Shown piece after piece: positions 9,453 to 19,617 of a stretch of DNA of 64,000 nucleotides. Location: contig NC_009668.1 of assembly GCF_000017405.1 (NCBI RefSeq), positions 1,018,001 to 1,082,000 of the forward strand. Direction: 5' to 3'. The stretch's first letter is position 1. The number at the start of each line of letters is the position of its first letter. Below the pieces are notes generated by a model that did not search any database, was not told the origin of the DNA, and saw nothing but the letters and a program-made list of their open reading frames with translations. A program made the position numbers and the translations under genes. The stretch comes from Brucella anthropi ATCC 49188. Its GTDB lineage: Bacteria; Pseudomonadota; Alphaproteobacteria; Rhizobiales; Rhizobiaceae.

Positions 9453-12071
9453 ATGAGCCTTATTGATGATGAAGTGCCTTCAACACCACCTGCAACGTCG
9501 ACAAGACATTCTGGCTGGCTCAAGCGATACCAACATTTTCTGTTTCCAATAGCGGGCATCGCCATTGCGCTGCTGGCGATCTATGTGCTGGAGAATCTGC
9601 TCCAGAATACGTCTCGCACGGAAACACTCGCTGCCTTCCACAACATTTCGTGGATGACACTTGGTTTAGCTGTGTTCTTCACAGTTCTGAGCTACGCAGC
9701 CGTCGCACTCTACGATGTGGTGGCTGTCGATACGATTGCGCCCAACCAGATACCGCGCCGCATCGCTGCCGTCGCAGGTGCTGCCGGCTACGCAATCTCC
9801 AACGCGCTTGGGTTTTCCCTGCTGACCGGCGGCGCATTGCGTTATCGCATCTATGCTGCGGAGGGTGTTAGCCTTGCCGATATCGGCAAGATTGTCGGGA
9901 CATCATGGTTCGCGATCTGGTTCGCACTGATCATCATGGTCGGTGCAGCGCTTCTTATCGACCCGCAGGATGTTCCCTGGCTTTCCGCCATCGATTCCCG
10001 AATCGATATCGTCGCCGGTATCGCCATTCTGGGTGGCATCGGCTGGCTGATCTACTGGCTGTCGCATGGACAGCGTAGTTTTACGGTGGGTTCGTTCAGT
10101 CTGCGCCTGCCGAACTCAAAAGGCGCTCTGACCCAGATCTTTGCCGGGCTTGTGGATGTAGGCGCAGCTGCCGCTACACTCTATGTACTCATGCCTGCCG
10201 ACGCAGTGCCAAGCTTTGCGGTTTTCGCGCTAGTCTATGTCATCGCCATCGTGCTGGGCATTGCCAGTCATGCTCCGGGCGGTCTAGGCGCATTTGAAGC
10301 GACAATCATTGCTGGACTCGGCCTAGGCGGGAAACCGGATGCAATTGCGGGGCTTCTCGCCTACCGTCTTATCTATACGGTTATGCCGCTCGTTGTAGCG
10401 ACCGCAGGCATTCTCATATGGGAGATCATGCGGCGACGTCATATGCTCGGCAAGCAGGCGCGCTTCGCCAAACGTCTGGTCGAGCCACTCATCCCGAGCC
10501 TTTCTGCCAGCATCATCTTTCTCGGCGGCATCATTCTTCTGGTGTCCGGTGCGACACCAGACCTCCGCTACCGCGTAAAATTGCTCTCCGACATTGTTCC
10601 TGAATCTTTCATGGAAATGTCGCATCTTGCCGCCAGCCTCGTCGGAGTCGCGCTGCTGATCGTTGCACGCGGTCTGTCTAAGCGGCTTGCACGTGCGTGG
10701 GTAGCAGCACTAATCCTCCTCCTCAGCGGCGCTGTCTTTTCCCTCGCCAAAGGCCTTGACTGGGAAGAGGCGACCATCCTTTGCATTTCTGCGTTCACAC
10801 TTTGGGGGTTCCGGGATTCGTTCTATCGCCGCCCGATTTCCGGACCGTTCGATTTAAGCTGGAACTGGATCGCGACCGTCGGCACGACGGTACTTGTCTC
10901 CACATGGCTCGGCTTCTTCGTTTATCGTCACGTGGAATATTCCAATGACCTCTGGTGGGATTTCGCATGGAACGGCAATGCGCCCCGGTTCTTGCGTGCG
11001 ACTGTCCTTGTCTTCGCCGTGGTCGCTGCAGTGGGCCTTTACTCGATTATCAACCGGGCTGGTCACCGCAAACGCAAGGTGGATTATTCCATACCTGATG
11101 CCGTGCCGGATCTCGTTGCCCAATGGCCACATACGGATGCCGCTTTGGCAATGCTTGGTGACAAGCAATTCCTCCTCGCGCCAGACAAGAGCGCCTTCAT
11201 CATGTATGCGCAATCAGGGGGCAGCCTGATTGCGCTTGGAGAACCCATAGGCCAGGGACAGACGGCTAAGGAGCTTGCATGGTCATTTCACGCACTGGCC
11301 GACGAACTTGCCCTGCGAACCGTATTCTACGGTGTTGGCCCGCAAAGCCTGCCCCTGTTTCTGGATATGGGACTGATTGCCCTGAAGCTCGGCGAAGTCG
11401 CCCGTGTTGATCTCACCAATTTCTCGCTCGATGGTCCGCGTCGCCAGCCATTCCGATATGCCGACCGCAAGATCGACAAGGACGGCCTGACGTTTGAAAT
11501 CATTCCGGCGGCTGACGTACCGCCACTCATTCCACGCCTGCGCGAGATTTCCGATGCGTGGCTCGATTTCAAGTCGGGCAGCGAGAAAGGCTTCTCGCTG
11601 GGGTACTTCGATGACGAATACATGAAACGCTTCGACGTCGCAGTGCTGAAAAGTGACGGAGAAATCGTGGCTTTCGCCAATATGTGGCGTGGTGCGGACA
11701 AGTATGAAATCACCGTCGACCTCATGCGCTACATGCCCAATGTACACAAGCTTCTTATGGACGCGCTGTTTGCAAAACTGCTGATGGCCAGCAAGGAAGA
11801 AGGTTACAAGTGGTTCAATCTTGGTGCCGCCCCGCTTTCCGGCCTGAGCGGCAGCAGGCTGGCATCCCGATGGAACCGCTTCGGCTCGTTCATCTACAAG
11901 CGTGGAGCCGATCTCTATCATTTTGACGGACTGAAAGCTTTCAAGGAAAAGTTCGATCCGGTCTGGACCCCGCATTACATGGTTTGCCCGGGCGGCCTGG
12001 AAACGCCGCGCGCGCTTCTCGATGCCACAACCCTCATCAATGGCAGTCCTTTGGAGTTCATCCGCAAATGA
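9453..12071 (+). CDS. mprF: Bifunctional lysyl-phosphatidylglycerol synthase/flippase MprF (LpiA)
   Basis: MprF transfers lysine from Lys-tRNA to phosphatidylglycerol and flips the product to the outer leaflet, which lowers surface negative charge and gives resistance to cationic peptides and acid. The 872-residue protein has an N-terminal multi-spanning flippase region (residues about 25-550, including [22 protein letters not shown]) and a C-terminal cytosolic DUF2156/GNAT-fold synthase (about 560-870; [24 protein letters not shown] and [11 protein letters not shown]). The ATG at 9453 was preferred to an upstream TTG at 9429. The last codon overlaps the start of acvB (ATGA), an arrangement known as lpiA-acvB in rhizobia and Agrobacterium. 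Confidence 0.95.
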   Translation: MSLIDDEVPSTPPATSTRHSGWLKRYQHFLFPIAGIAIALLAIYVLENLLQNTSRTETLAAFHNISWMTLGLAVFFTVLSYAAVALYDVVAVDTIAPNQIPRRIAAVAGAAGYAISNALGFSLLTGGALRYRIYAAEGVSLADIGKIVGTSWFAIWFALIIMVGAALLIDPQDVPWLSAIDSRIDIVAGIAILGGIGWLIYWLSHGQRSFTVGSFSLRLPNSKGALTQIFAGLVDVGAAAATLYVLMPADAVPSFAVFALVYVIAIVLGIASHAPGGLGAFEATIIAGLGLGGKPDAIAGLLAYRLIYTVMPLVVATAGILIWEIMRRRHMLGKQARFAKRLVEPLIPSLSASIIFLGGIILLVSGATPDLRYRVKLLSDIVPESFMEMSHLAASLVGVALLIVARGLSKRLARAWVAALILLLSGAVFSLAKGLDWEEATILCISAFTLWGFRDSFYRRPISGPFDLSWNWIATVGTTVLVSTWLGFFVYRHVEYSNDLWWDFAWNGNAPRFLRATVLVFAVVAAVGLYSIINRAGHRKRKVDYSIPDAVPDLVAQWPHTDAALAMLGDKQFLLAPDKSAFIMYAQSGGSLIALGEPIGQGQTAKELAWSFHALADELALRTVFYGVGPQSLPLFLDMGLIALKLGEVARVDLTNFSLDGPRRQPFRYADRKIDKDGLTFEIIPAADVPPLIPRLREISDAWLDFKSGSEKGFSLGYFDDEYMKRFDVAVLKSDGEIVAFANMWRGADKYEITVDLMRYMPNVHKLLMDALFAKLLMASKEEGYKWFNLGAAPLSGLSGSRLASRWNRFGSFIYKRGADLYHFDGLKAFKEKFDPVWTPHYMVCPGGLETPRALLDATTLINGSPLEFIRK

Positions 12072-13480
12072 CGAAAAGACGCGTTCTCTTCATTTTTCTT
12101 GGACTGGCGTTGGTGGCTGCGGTGGGCGCGTATGGCGCAATGCATACAGGCAAGATCGCCCGGCTCTGGACGAAAATCACCGATTCCGATGAACCGGTCA
12201 TCCACGCCAGTGCTGAAAGACTGTCCAATATTCCGGTCTACATGCCGAAGAATGATCCCGTCGGCCTTGCGATTTTACTGAGTGACGAAGGAGGTATGAG
12301 CGACCGGGAGAAGAGCTTCATGGACGCCATGCTTGCCCGGAACATGATCGTTCTGCCGGTCGAGCTCGGCCCGTGGCGCGCCGCACTCGATAAGGAAGAT
12401 GGCGATTGCAACTATCTCGACTCTGATTTCGAAGCCATCGCCAAGGAGGCTCTGCGTGGACTTGATTTGGGCGTCTATTTTCATCCCGTTCTGACAGGCG
12501 TTGGACAAGGCGCTACCATCGCATATGCCGCAGCCTCGGATTCTCCGGATGCGACGATTGCAGGCGCCGTATCGCTTGATCCGGTCCCAGCCAAGACCCG
12601 TCTGCCTTCCTGCACCGAGAAAGCCGAAGCGACCAAGGCGCCCGATGGCGGCTTCACCTATGGCTTCAACGCGGTAATTCCCGCCCCTGCCCTTGTGGTC
12701 GGTCCCAGCGGATCGCCGGTCAACAATCCGGTTACAGCCCGCCAGGAAAATGTTGCCGTGCTTCAATCCGCTCCGGAATTTCCTGCTCGCATGAAAATGG
12801 CTGTCGACAATGTCGTCGCCATGGCGGATCAGGATGCCAAGAACGAGGCCCTGCCTATCGTCGATCTTCCCGCCAAAGGCGGCAAAGCCGATATGGTTGC
12901 CGTTTTCTATTCGGGTGATGGTGGCTGGCGAGATCTCGACAAATCCATTGGTGAATGGCTGCAGGCTCATGGCGTTCACGTGATCGGTGTGGATTCGCTT
13001 CGCTATTTCTGGTCGGAACGAACGCCGGAAGAAATAGCCAATGACACGACGGCCATGATCAAGAAGGCCGACCCGACGAACAAATTGCCGGTTGCAGTTC
13101 TGGGCTACTCATTCGGCGCCGATACATTCCCCTTTGCCTGGAAATATCTCGACCCTTCCATACAGGACCGGACGAAAATGATCGGGCTTCTCGGTGTCGA
13201 GACGACGACGACCTTCCAGGTTTCGATTGAAGGCTGGCTCGGAATGGATGGCGACAAGGATGTCGTTCCTGCTATCTCGACAATCCCGCTTGATCGGGTT
13301 GTTTGCGTCTATGGCGAAGAAGAAGACGATACCGCCTGCACAGCTGCCGAGCTCAAAGGGATGGAAGTCATGAAACTGGCCGGCGGTCATCATTTCGATG
13401 AAAATTATGAGCCAATTGCCGCCAGTCTTCTGGAAAAGATGCGCGTCCGTGCCGGACTGCCGCCACGACCGGCCAGTTGA
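12068..13480 (+). CDS. acvB: AcvB/VirJ-family periplasmic lysyl-phosphatidylglycerol hydrolase
   Basis: In Agrobacterium, AcvB is known to hydrolyse the lysyl-phosphatidylglycerol made by the upstream gene, and it is linked to virulence and acid tolerance. The 470-residue product begins with a signal or membrane anchor ([20 protein letters not shown]), followed by an AcvB N-terminal domain and a C-terminal VirJ alpha/beta-hydrolase domain. That domain has the oxyanion-region motif [10 protein letters not shown], the nucleophile elbow GYSFGAD and a late His (GGHHFDEN). The ATG at 12068 overlaps the mprF stop by four bases, so the two genes are translationally coupled. The frame is open 28 codons upstream, inside mprF, without a signal sequence. 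Confidence 0.92.
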   Translation: MTKRRVLFIFLGLALVAAVGAYGAMHTGKIARLWTKITDSDEPVIHASAERLSNIPVYMPKNDPVGLAILLSDEGGMSDREKSFMDAMLARNMIVLPVELGPWRAALDKEDGDCNYLDSDFEAIAKEALRGLDLGVYFHPVLTGVGQGATIAYAAASDSPDATIAGAVSLDPVPAKTRLPSCTEKAEATKAPDGGFTYGFNAVIPAPALVVGPSGSPVNNPVTARQENVAVLQSAPEFPARMKMAVDNVVAMADQDAKNEALPIVDLPAKGGKADMVAVFYSGDGGWRDLDKSIGEWLQAHGVHVIGVDSLRYFWSERTPEEIANDTTAMIKKADPTNKLPVAVLGYSFGADTFPFAWKYLDPSIQDRTKMIGLLGVETTTTFQVSIEGWLGMDGDKDVVPAISTIPLDRVVCVYGEEEDDTACTAAELKGMEVMKLAGGHHFDENYEPIAASLLEKMRVRAGLPPRPAS

Positions 13481-13492
13481 TAATTAAGCCAG

Positions 13493-13524
13493 AGCTGGCG
13501 CCCGGAAGACGGACGCCAGCTTTT
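13493..13524 (+). terminator. Intrinsic terminator after acvB
   Basis: GCTGGCG and CGCCAGC (7 bp plus flanking A/T pairs) enclose a 13-nt loop and are followed by TTTTGATTT. It lies between acvB and the convergent PepSY gene. Confidence 0.75.
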
Positions 13525-13527
13525 GAT

Positions 13528-14946
13528 TTAGCGCACGACAGGTTTTTGACCACCAAACCACCAGCGCACGGAATCAACCAGCAAGAATGCAATCAGACTA
13601 ATACCGACCAATGGCAGCGTCCAACCTACAAATACAGCAGCGATTGCGATCCCAATCTGTTGCGCGGCAGTGAGACGTCTCCAGCTTGCGATCAACGTTC
13701 TGGGCATTGATCCGGCAGGCGGGCGACGCTGCCACCAGATGCGATAGCCATAGACAATCATCACAATCAGCGAGAGGCCGAGCGCAGCCATCACGATCTG
13801 ATTAGTGACCCCGAACAGGACACCCATATGGAGATCGATACCCCAGCGGATCAATTTTGCGATAAGCGGAAAACTCTCGAAGTCAGCACGGCTGATAACC
13901 TCCATATTTTGGGGATCGAGAGCAATCGTATCCACTTGTGTCGGCCAGGAACGGTCATATTCACGCACCAGCCAGCCTTGATCCGATGAACGGGGCAGTC
14001 GGATTTCAAGCATCGGGGAATCGAGGCCTGCCTGTTGTGCAGCCAGATAAACACTATCCAGCTGTCCGACATGATCCTGCACATCCCCTGTTCCGGACGG
14101 CATCGGCATGCCGCCATGGTCCTGATGCGCACGCTCTTGGCTAGATTCTGTCGCCTTATTCAGAACTGTCGAAACTGAAGGCGTAATCCAGCCAACCGCC
14201 GCTCTGAACTGATCAATCCTTTCCCCCGCCAATTGCGACCAGGTCATGCCGGTTGCCGAAAGGAACAAAAGACCGACAGCTATCCAGATACCGACCTGAC
14301 TGTGAAAGCGACGGGTCTTCAGGTGGAGATTTTTCGTTTGTTTTTGTTTTCGCCGGATCTTCCGATTCCACCACCAAAGCAGAGTGCCGCCTAGAGCCGC
14401 GATCCACAGCCAGGATGCTGCGAGTTCACTGTAGTAACGCCCAAAATCCCCAAGCATCAGATTGCGGTGTAGGTAGTCGATCGCCGCGCGAAACGGCAAG
14501 GTCCCACTTGTGCCATAGACAACGAGGTCGCCCTTTACTGCCAGCGTGACGGGATCAATGAAGATTGCCCGGCTTTCAGATTCTCCCAATCCAGGCTGGG
14601 TGAACATGACCCGTGTATTCCAGCCGGGCGCAATTGAAGGCCTCACGGCAAAAAGTTTTGGGCCCTCGCCTATAAAGGCTTCGGCCGCCTTCACCTGGTC
14701 CGCCAATGGCTGCAAGGTTCCAAGTGATGCGGTACGCAACTGGTCGCGGTAGATGTAGTTTTCAAGCTGAGGCGTCAGCACATAAAGCGTGCCCGTCACA
14801 GCTGCAATCAAGATAAAAGGACCAACAAACAGGCCGACATAGAAATGAAGCCGTGTGATGAAGGCCTGGAAGCCGGAGTTCGCAGAACTAGTGGTATTCG
14901 GCCGTGCCTGTACCCCAGCTTTTCCTTCAAGAAGCGTATCCGTCAT
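13528..14946 (-). CDS. PepSY-associated transmembrane protein (PepSY_TM family)
   Basis: PepSY_TM proteins are inner-membrane proteins often linked to siderophore or haem iron reduction and uptake. The 472-residue product has a first membrane helix (FYVGLFVGPFILIAAVTGTLYVL), a periplasmic PepSY-like region, further helices (LAASWLWIAALGGTLLWWW; VGIWIAVGLLFLSATGMTWSQL; LGLSLIVMIVYGYRIWW) and a terminal helix pair. A His/Met-rich loop (residues about 270-285, AHQDHGGMPMPSG) may bind metal. The start at 14946 has GGAGGG 5 nt upstream; the frame opens 10 codons earlier. No TonB receptor is adjacent. The exact substrate is unknown. Confidence 0.85.
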   Translation of the reverse strand: MTDTLLEGKAGVQARPNTTSSANSGFQAFITRLHFYVGLFVGPFILIAAVTGTLYVLTPQLENYIYRDQLRTASLGTLQPLADQVKAAEAFIGEGPKLFAVRPSIAPGWNTRVMFTQPGLGESESRAIFIDPVTLAVKGDLVVYGTSGTLPFRAAIDYLHRNLMLGDFGRYYSELAASWLWIAALGGTLLWWWNRKIRRKQKQTKNLHLKTRRFHSQVGIWIAVGLLFLSATGMTWSQLAGERIDQFRAAVGWITPSVSTVLNKATESSQERAHQDHGGMPMPSGTGDVQDHVGQLDSVYLAAQQAGLDSPMLEIRLPRSSDQGWLVREYDRSWPTQVDTIALDPQNMEVISRADFESFPLIAKLIRWGIDLHMGVLFGVTNQIVMAALGLSLIVMIVYGYRIWWQRRPPAGSMPRTLIASWRRLTAAQQIGIAIAAVFVGWTLPLVGISLIAFLLVDSVRWWFGGQKPVVR

Positions 14947-14989
14947 GGAACCCTCCTTGAAAAGCAGTCGAAGCACAGCACAGTGCGTG

Positions 14990-15009
14990 GGCAGCCAGCA
15001 TTGGCTGCC
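14990..15009 (-). promoter_or_regulatory. Leader hairpin upstream of the PepSY gene
   Basis: GGCAGCCA and TGGCTGCC form a perfect 8-bp stem with a 4-nt loop, 44 bp upstream of the PepSY start. It has no U-run, so a leader or mRNA-stability role is more likely than termination. Confidence 0.4.
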
Positions 15010-15083
15010 GCGATAAAATCATGATTTTGCATCGATATCTCCAAACGATATGAAATTGCCGTCGCGGGGCGGCGGCGTCGTTT

Positions 15084-15482
15084 TCAAAGATCGTGCAAAG
15101 CGGGAGGCCCTCTGGCTTGAGCAGCCGTAACAAACTGACCAGGAGGTGCGCGAACCGCGAGAGGAAAAGCGACCGTGTCTTTCGCAACAATCGAATCGAA
15201 AGACACGGTGACAGGCTGTTCTGGCAATCCTGTCCCAATGGCACACGCGGCCTGACATAGGGTCGAGCAGCAATGTCTGGCGAGATCTTTCAGGGGAGCG
15301 TTCGCATCTGCCTGCGTCGTGTGGACTGAACAGATCACGGACGAGGGACCAGCGCTCCACGCCGCCATGGAAGCCTGCGCGTATGCCGTTACCAGCCCTT
15401 GCAGAAGAATAACAAGCGTCAGCGATACAACCCAAAGGGCGGTATCCGACCGATCGCCAACAATTCTTCTACGCAAGGTCAT
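15084..15482 (-). CDS. DUF2946-like small secreted/membrane protein
   Basis: The 132-residue product has one N-terminal hydrophobic segment (ALWVVSLTLVILLQGLVTAYA), which is a signal or anchor, then a central cysteine cluster (VICSVH and HCCSTLCQAAC) and a proline/alanine-rich tail. This pattern resembles DUF2946 proteins, which are commonly found next to copper or iron membrane transport genes. It lies 137 bp upstream of the PepSY gene on the same strand, so a shared metal-related role is plausible. The family call is by pattern only. Confidence 0.55.
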   Translation of the reverse strand: MTLRRRIVGDRSDTALWVVSLTLVILLQGLVTAYAQASMAAWSAGPSSVICSVHTTQADANAPLKDLARHCCSTLCQAACAIGTGLPEQPVTVSFDSIVAKDTVAFPLAVRAPPGQFVTAAQARGPPALHDL

Positions 15483-15553
15483 GATCGCTCATGGCATTCT
15501 TGCAATGCAAAGTCACTGCGACAAAGGTGAAATGAACCAATTTGAAGAGAAAG

Positions 15554-15629
15554 TGGTGAGCGCGCAGGGATTCGAACCCTGGACCTACTGATTAAAAGTC
15601 AGTTGCTCTACCGGCTGAGCTACGCGCTC
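15554..15629 (-). tRNA. tRNA-Lys (anticodon TTT)
   Basis: The minus strand folds into a full cloverleaf: acceptor GAGCGCG/CGCGCTC, D arm containing AGCTCAGCCGGTAGAGC, anticodon arm CTGAC-TTTTAAT-CAG with anticodon TTT, T arm CAGGG-TTCGAAT-CCCTG, discriminator A and an encoded CCA. It reads AAA/AAG lysine codons. Confidence 0.97.
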
Positions 15630-15956
15630 CCTGTAGGAGCAAATCGCCCCCGGAAGTGCGGCGGAACATAAGGGCGGCTTACGGATTGGTCAACACCATA
15701 AAATCAGGTTTCTTCAACATAAATTCAAAAAAATCACAGGTTTGGGATACTCCATGCCAGACCGCCTCTTCCATATGCCGGTAAACAGGCGCTTTTCATG
15801 CTCGTTTGGATACTTAACACCCTGAGCAGAGGGGCGATTCTGAACCGCGAGGTGCCTAACCAGGACTATTCAGCTCCTGCTTCTCCGTGCCGGGCCTTGC
15901 CGCCCGCTCTTGCTACAGCTAGTTTCATTCCAATGACTTAATCTGCGTGGTGCTTC
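15630..15956. other. Intergenic region between tRNA-Lys and the alpha/beta hydrolase
   Basis: 327 bp without a supported gene. It must hold the promoters of the leftward tRNA-Lys and the rightward hydrolase. No repeat or RNA gene was recognised. Confidence 0.6.
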
Positions 15957-17651
15957 ATGTCTCTGGCCACCAAGGCATTTTCTCATTTCCGACGTTCCTT
16001 GTCCGGCGTGGGTATCGCGCTCGGAACACTGTTTTTCGCCGCAGCCCTCACCCCCAGCCTTATCCCGCGAACCTACGTCATGCAGGGAATTCTCGGAGGT
16101 GTCGCCTTCGGAGCCGGTTATGGCATCGGCGTATTGTGGCGCTGGCTATGGCATTATCTGGAATTGCCTGAACCCCGGAATCGGCTGCGCAGTCGGGCCA
16201 ATCTTGTGGTGGGTTTGGTTTGTCTCGCCGTGGCCGTCGTAGCACTCTATTTTGCCGCGGGCTGGCAGAACTCAGTTCGTGCAGTCATGGATATGGAGCC
16301 GGTGCCCAGCGCCTATCCAATGAGTGTCTCCGCGTTAGCTGTGCTGACATTTCTGGTTCTGCTAATTCTGGTTCGCCTTCTCATTCTACTAGGGAAATTC
16401 GTCTCCGCCAAAGTACAACTCGTTATGCCTCGCCGGTTAGCCAATGTCCTGGGCATTACGATCACTGTTGTGCTCATCTGGACCATCGCCAACGGCCTGC
16501 TCATCCAGTCCACTTTCAAGGTTCTGGATCGTTCGTTTCGCGAGTTTGACGCTCTGATCGAACCGGATCGCCCACAACCGACATCACCGAACGAGACTGG
16601 CAGCGCCGCTTCGCTTTTACACTGGAACGAGCTTGGGCGGGCTGGACGTGAGTTCGTTTCCTCGGGTCCCGGAGCTGCCGATATTGCTGCCTTGACTGGC
16701 GAAAAGGCTATAGACCCGATACGGGTCTATGCAGGTCTGCAAGTAGCCGATACGCCTGAACAACGAGCCGAACTAGCACTTGAGGAACTGAAGCGTCAGA
16801 ACGGTTTTGAACGTTCTGTGCTGGTCGTCATCACTCCAACCGGTACAGGGTGGGTAGATCCAGCAGCCATGGACGGACTGGAGTTTCTGCACAATGGCGA
16901 TGTGGCCAGCGTTGCCATGCAATATTCCTATCTTTCCAGTCCCTTGTCGTTGTTGTTCCAACCCGAATACGGAGCAGAAGCGTCCCGAGCTCTGTTCATA
17001 ACCGTCTATAATTACTGGAAAGAACTTCCGCACGATCAGCGCCCACGTCTGTATCTCTATGGCTTGAGCCTTGGGGCGATGAATTCTGAAGTCTCAGCCG
17101 AGCTTTTCGAAATGCTTGACGATCCAATCAACGGTGCCTTGTGGAGCGGGCCACCTTTCCCGAGCAGGGATTGGAAAGCCATGACCAGACGAAGAAACCC
17201 TGGAACTCCAGAATGGCTACCAGTGTTCCGAGACGGCTCCTTTGCCCGTTTCATGAATCAGCATGGTGAAGCGCCGGGAAATGGAACCCGCTGGGGGCCG
17301 TTGCGGGTGGTGTATCTGCAATATGCCAGCGATCCGGTGACATTCTTCGACAGTCTATCGTTCTATCGTCAACCTGACTGGATGCAAGCACCGCGCGGAC
17401 CGGATGTTTCACCGGAACTGCGGTGGTATCCTGTCGTGACCATGCTGCAATTGGCACTAGATATGGCTTTTGGGACCGCCACGCCGATAGGACACGGGCA
17501 TGTTTATGCTCCGGAACACTATGTCAATGCGTGGTTGGAAGTCACCGACGTGACCGGATGGGACGCAGACAAGATCATGAGGCTAAAGCAGCACCTGCGC
17601 CAGAAAATGGACGGAGAAAACGTCGAAGGTTATGACCAGCGTGGCGGATAG
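15957..17651 (+). CDS. Membrane-anchored alpha/beta-hydrolase family protein (Abhydrolase_9 type)
   Basis: The 564-residue product has an N-terminal membrane domain with about four helices (residues about 20-180, for example GIALGTLFFAAALTPSLIPRTYV and VLTFLVLLILVRLLILLGKFV). It is followed by a large C-terminal hydrolase-like domain with the serine elbow LYGLSLGAMNSE and the upstream VLVVITPTGTGWVD. This two-part layout matches the Abhydrolase_9_N/Abhydrolase_9 families of unknown substrate, found in actinobacteria and rhizobia. ATG start at 15957. Convergent with the SPFH gene downstream. No enzyme activity is assigned. Confidence 0.85.
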   Translation: MSLATKAFSHFRRSLSGVGIALGTLFFAAALTPSLIPRTYVMQGILGGVAFGAGYGIGVLWRWLWHYLELPEPRNRLRSRANLVVGLVCLAVAVVALYFAAGWQNSVRAVMDMEPVPSAYPMSVSALAVLTFLVLLILVRLLILLGKFVSAKVQLVMPRRLANVLGITITVVLIWTIANGLLIQSTFKVLDRSFREFDALIEPDRPQPTSPNETGSAASLLHWNELGRAGREFVSSGPGAADIAALTGEKAIDPIRVYAGLQVADTPEQRAELALEELKRQNGFERSVLVVITPTGTGWVDPAAMDGLEFLHNGDVASVAMQYSYLSSPLSLLFQPEYGAEASRALFITVYNYWKELPHDQRPRLYLYGLSLGAMNSEVSAELFEMLDDPINGALWSGPPFPSRDWKAMTRRRNPGTPEWLPVFRDGSFARFMNQHGEAPGNGTRWGPLRVVYLQYASDPVTFFDSLSFYRQPDWMQAPRGPDVSPELRWYPVVTMLQLALDMAFGTATPIGHGHVYAPEHYVNAWLEVTDVTGWDADKIMRLKQHLRQKMDGENVEGYDQRGG

Positions 17652-17653
17652 AA

Positions 17654-17690
17654 CACATCCCGAAAAGGGTGAAACGGTTTTCGGGATGTG
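17654..17690. repeat. Intergenic palindromic repeat, copy 1
   Basis: CACATCCCGAAAA and TTTTCGGGATGTG make a perfect 13-bp inverted repeat around an 11-nt centre (gggtgaaacgg). It resembles the copies at 24046, 27509 and 45979 (shared ATCC-CGAAAA ... TTTTCGG core), a type of dispersed palindrome common in rhizobial and Brucella intergenic DNA. It sits between two convergent genes. Confidence 0.75.
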
Positions 17691-17736
17691 CGTCAAACGT
17701 GACAGTCACGACCCAGCTGGTCTTTCTGCAACTATA

Positions 17737-18654
17737 TCAATAGCCAGGTGACTTCTGCTGCGTCTGGGAACTGTTCAGGTTCAGCATGGGAATCGCCCCG
17801 TTCGGTAGCATCGTGCTTGGCAGCTGGCCGTCCCATCGTTCTGCTTGCGTCAGTGCGACAAGACCCGGATTGTCACGCAGTGCATCGCCACGCGCCTTGA
17901 TCGCGGTTGCTTCCGCCTCGCCCTTTACCCGTATCGCTTCTGCGTCGGCTTCAGCCTGCAGACGAACCGCATCGGCCTGAGCCTGGGCTTCGGCACGGCG
18001 CGCATCTGCTTGAGCCTTTGCCTGCGTCACGGTGATTTCAGCCTGTACCTTTTCGCGCTCTGCATTCTGGCGGAGACGTTGCACTTCAACTTCGGCCAAC
18101 ATACGCTGTTCGATGGACTGCTCATAGGAGTCCGAAAAATCGATATTCTCGATCTGCACCGTGTCGATAATAACCGGACCGCGTACACTGCTCTGAATTG
18201 CCTCCGCAATTTCCTGATTGAGACGGCTACGCTCCTGAATGGCTTCCACAGCATTGAATTTGCCGAAAACAGTCTTGCTTTCCTCAAAAACGCGTCGCTC
18301 GACAAGGCGGGACAAGAGGCCGTCTTCACCGCCGTAGGTCGCGTAGACTTCCTCCACACGGTCTGGCGGAATGCGATAATTGACCGACAGGTTCATCGTA
18401 GCTGGTTGCTGATCGCGGCTATAGGCTTCCATGCTGTTATAGATCGCAGCCTTGGATTGCACCGATATTCGCACAATCGAATCGATCACCGGAATTTTGA
18501 AGCCCAGCCCCGGTTGTGCAACGCCGGAAACCGCCCCATAGCGCAAAACAACGCCGCGCTCACCTTCGTCAATCGTGTACCAGGAACCAAGTACTACGCT
18601 CAGTATGCCGAGTATAACTATACCGGCCAAAGCCTTGGGTAAAATCTGGCGCAT
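17737..18654 (-). CDS. SPFH/band-7 (prohibitin-like) membrane protein
   Basis: The 305-residue product has an N-terminal membrane anchor (ALAGIVILGILSVVLGSWY), then an SPFH domain beginning with IDEGERGVVLRYGAV and continuing to about residue 195. A long alanine/glutamate coiled coil follows (QAKAQADARRAEAQAQAD and on), with a short polar tail. SPFH proteins form large membrane-attached rings that modulate proteases or microdomains. The single gene without an HflK-like partner fits the prohibitin-like subgroup rather than the FtsH regulator pair HflKC. Confidence 0.88.
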   Translation of the reverse strand: MRQILPKALAGIVILGILSVVLGSWYTIDEGERGVVLRYGAVSGVAQPGLGFKIPVIDSIVRISVQSKAAIYNSMEAYSRDQQPATMNLSVNYRIPPDRVEEVYATYGGEDGLLSRLVERRVFEESKTVFGKFNAVEAIQERSRLNQEIAEAIQSSVRGPVIIDTVQIENIDFSDSYEQSIEQRMLAEVEVQRLRQNAEREKVQAEITVTQAKAQADARRAEAQAQADAVRLQAEADAEAIRVKGEAEATAIKARGDALRDNPGLVALTQAERWDGQLPSTMLPNGAIPMLNLNSSQTQQKSPGY

Positions 18655-18801
18655 CCCGTCTCCTTTAGCGCTTCATTATGAAATGGGGAGACCGAAGCGA
18701 TTCAACAAATGCACCCCGGAATCTTATCCCGCCGCCTTTTAGAATGCACTGATATGGATGACAATTACTCACGGATACAGTTGATAGACTTAGTCCACAA
18801 A

Positions 18802-18826
18802 AACAAAGCCGCCCATGAAGGGCGGC
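18802..18826 (-). terminator. Intrinsic terminator of the BA14K gene
   Basis: GCCGCCC/GGGCGGC (7 bp, 5-nt loop) is followed on the minus strand by TTTGTTTTTG, 28 bp after the stop codon. Confidence 0.85.
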
Positions 18827-18853
18827 TTCATTGAGTTTAACAAATTTCCACTG

Positions 18854-19366
18854 TCAGTATGGCGAATAACACTGCTGACGAGGACCGTTATACGGCTGGA
18901 AAGTGTTGTCGGAAGCCCGATAGGACCGATAACGATTATAACACCACTGGACATGCGAGTTGCTGTAACCGTAAGCAGGCGCGCGATAGACCGGTGGGGG
19001 CGGCGGAGCTGCAATTGCACCACCAATGATTGCGCCAGCGCCGAAAGCTGCGAGCGGATACCACCACCCGTCATTGCTGCGACGATAGCCATGACGGTAG
19101 TGCCGATAACCGCGGTGTCCATTCCAATAGCCAGGTCCCGGACGATGAGGACGGCCATGCCAGCCCGGACGATACCCAGGTCGGTGTCCACCCCAGTTTC
19201 CATGTCCTGGCCCGCGGCGCCAGCGGTCATCGCGAACCTGCTGAACATTCTCATTACTTGCCGCAGGCGCAGTTGGCATCACAGGTGCAGCCGAGACCGG
19301 CACCATTGCGCCGATCAGAAAGCTTGCACCGACGAGGCCAACCATCATCTTTTTGAAGGTGTTCAT
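18854..19366 (-). CDS. BA14K-family secreted protein
   Basis: The 170-residue product starts with a signal peptide ([22 protein letters not shown]), then a Gly/His/Arg/Pro-rich low-complexity stretch (about 50-110), a short hydrophobic segment ([15 protein letters not shown]) and the C-terminal BA14K motif ([19 protein letters not shown]...). BA14K proteins were described as 14-kDa immunoreactive, lectin-like proteins of Brucella. The ATG at 19366 follows GGAG at 9 nt; the frame extends 5 codons upstream. Single-gene unit with its own terminator. Confidence 0.88.
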   Translation of the reverse strand: MNTFKKMMVGLVGASFLIGAMVPVSAAPVMPTAPAASNENVQQVRDDRWRRGPGHGNWGGHRPGYRPGWHGRPHRPGPGYWNGHRGYRHYRHGYRRSNDGWWYPLAAFGAGAIIGGAIAAPPPPPVYRAPAYGYSNSHVQWCYNRYRSYRASDNTFQPYNGPRQQCYSPY

Positions 19367-19617
19367 CCTGTGCTTCTCCATTTCAATGATGCCATCATTG
19401 CTTTCCGTTTATGAATGCACGCTGAATATTGTCGGTAAATTATGTGCATGCCTTATTTTCACGTCGCAATGCATGGCCATTCCATCAATGATTTAACGAA
19501 AGAGCCAATATTTTCGTTCGAGCTACTCCATTATTTTTGTTCGCAAATTAAGCGACAATGAGATAACTTGCGTGAATTAGGACAGCTTGTAAGCGTTTTC
19601 AGCGAGTGGGGTTTGCA

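Noticed and set aside
11283..11975. 230-codon minus-strand frame
   Set aside because: Antisense shadow of the mprF synthase domain.
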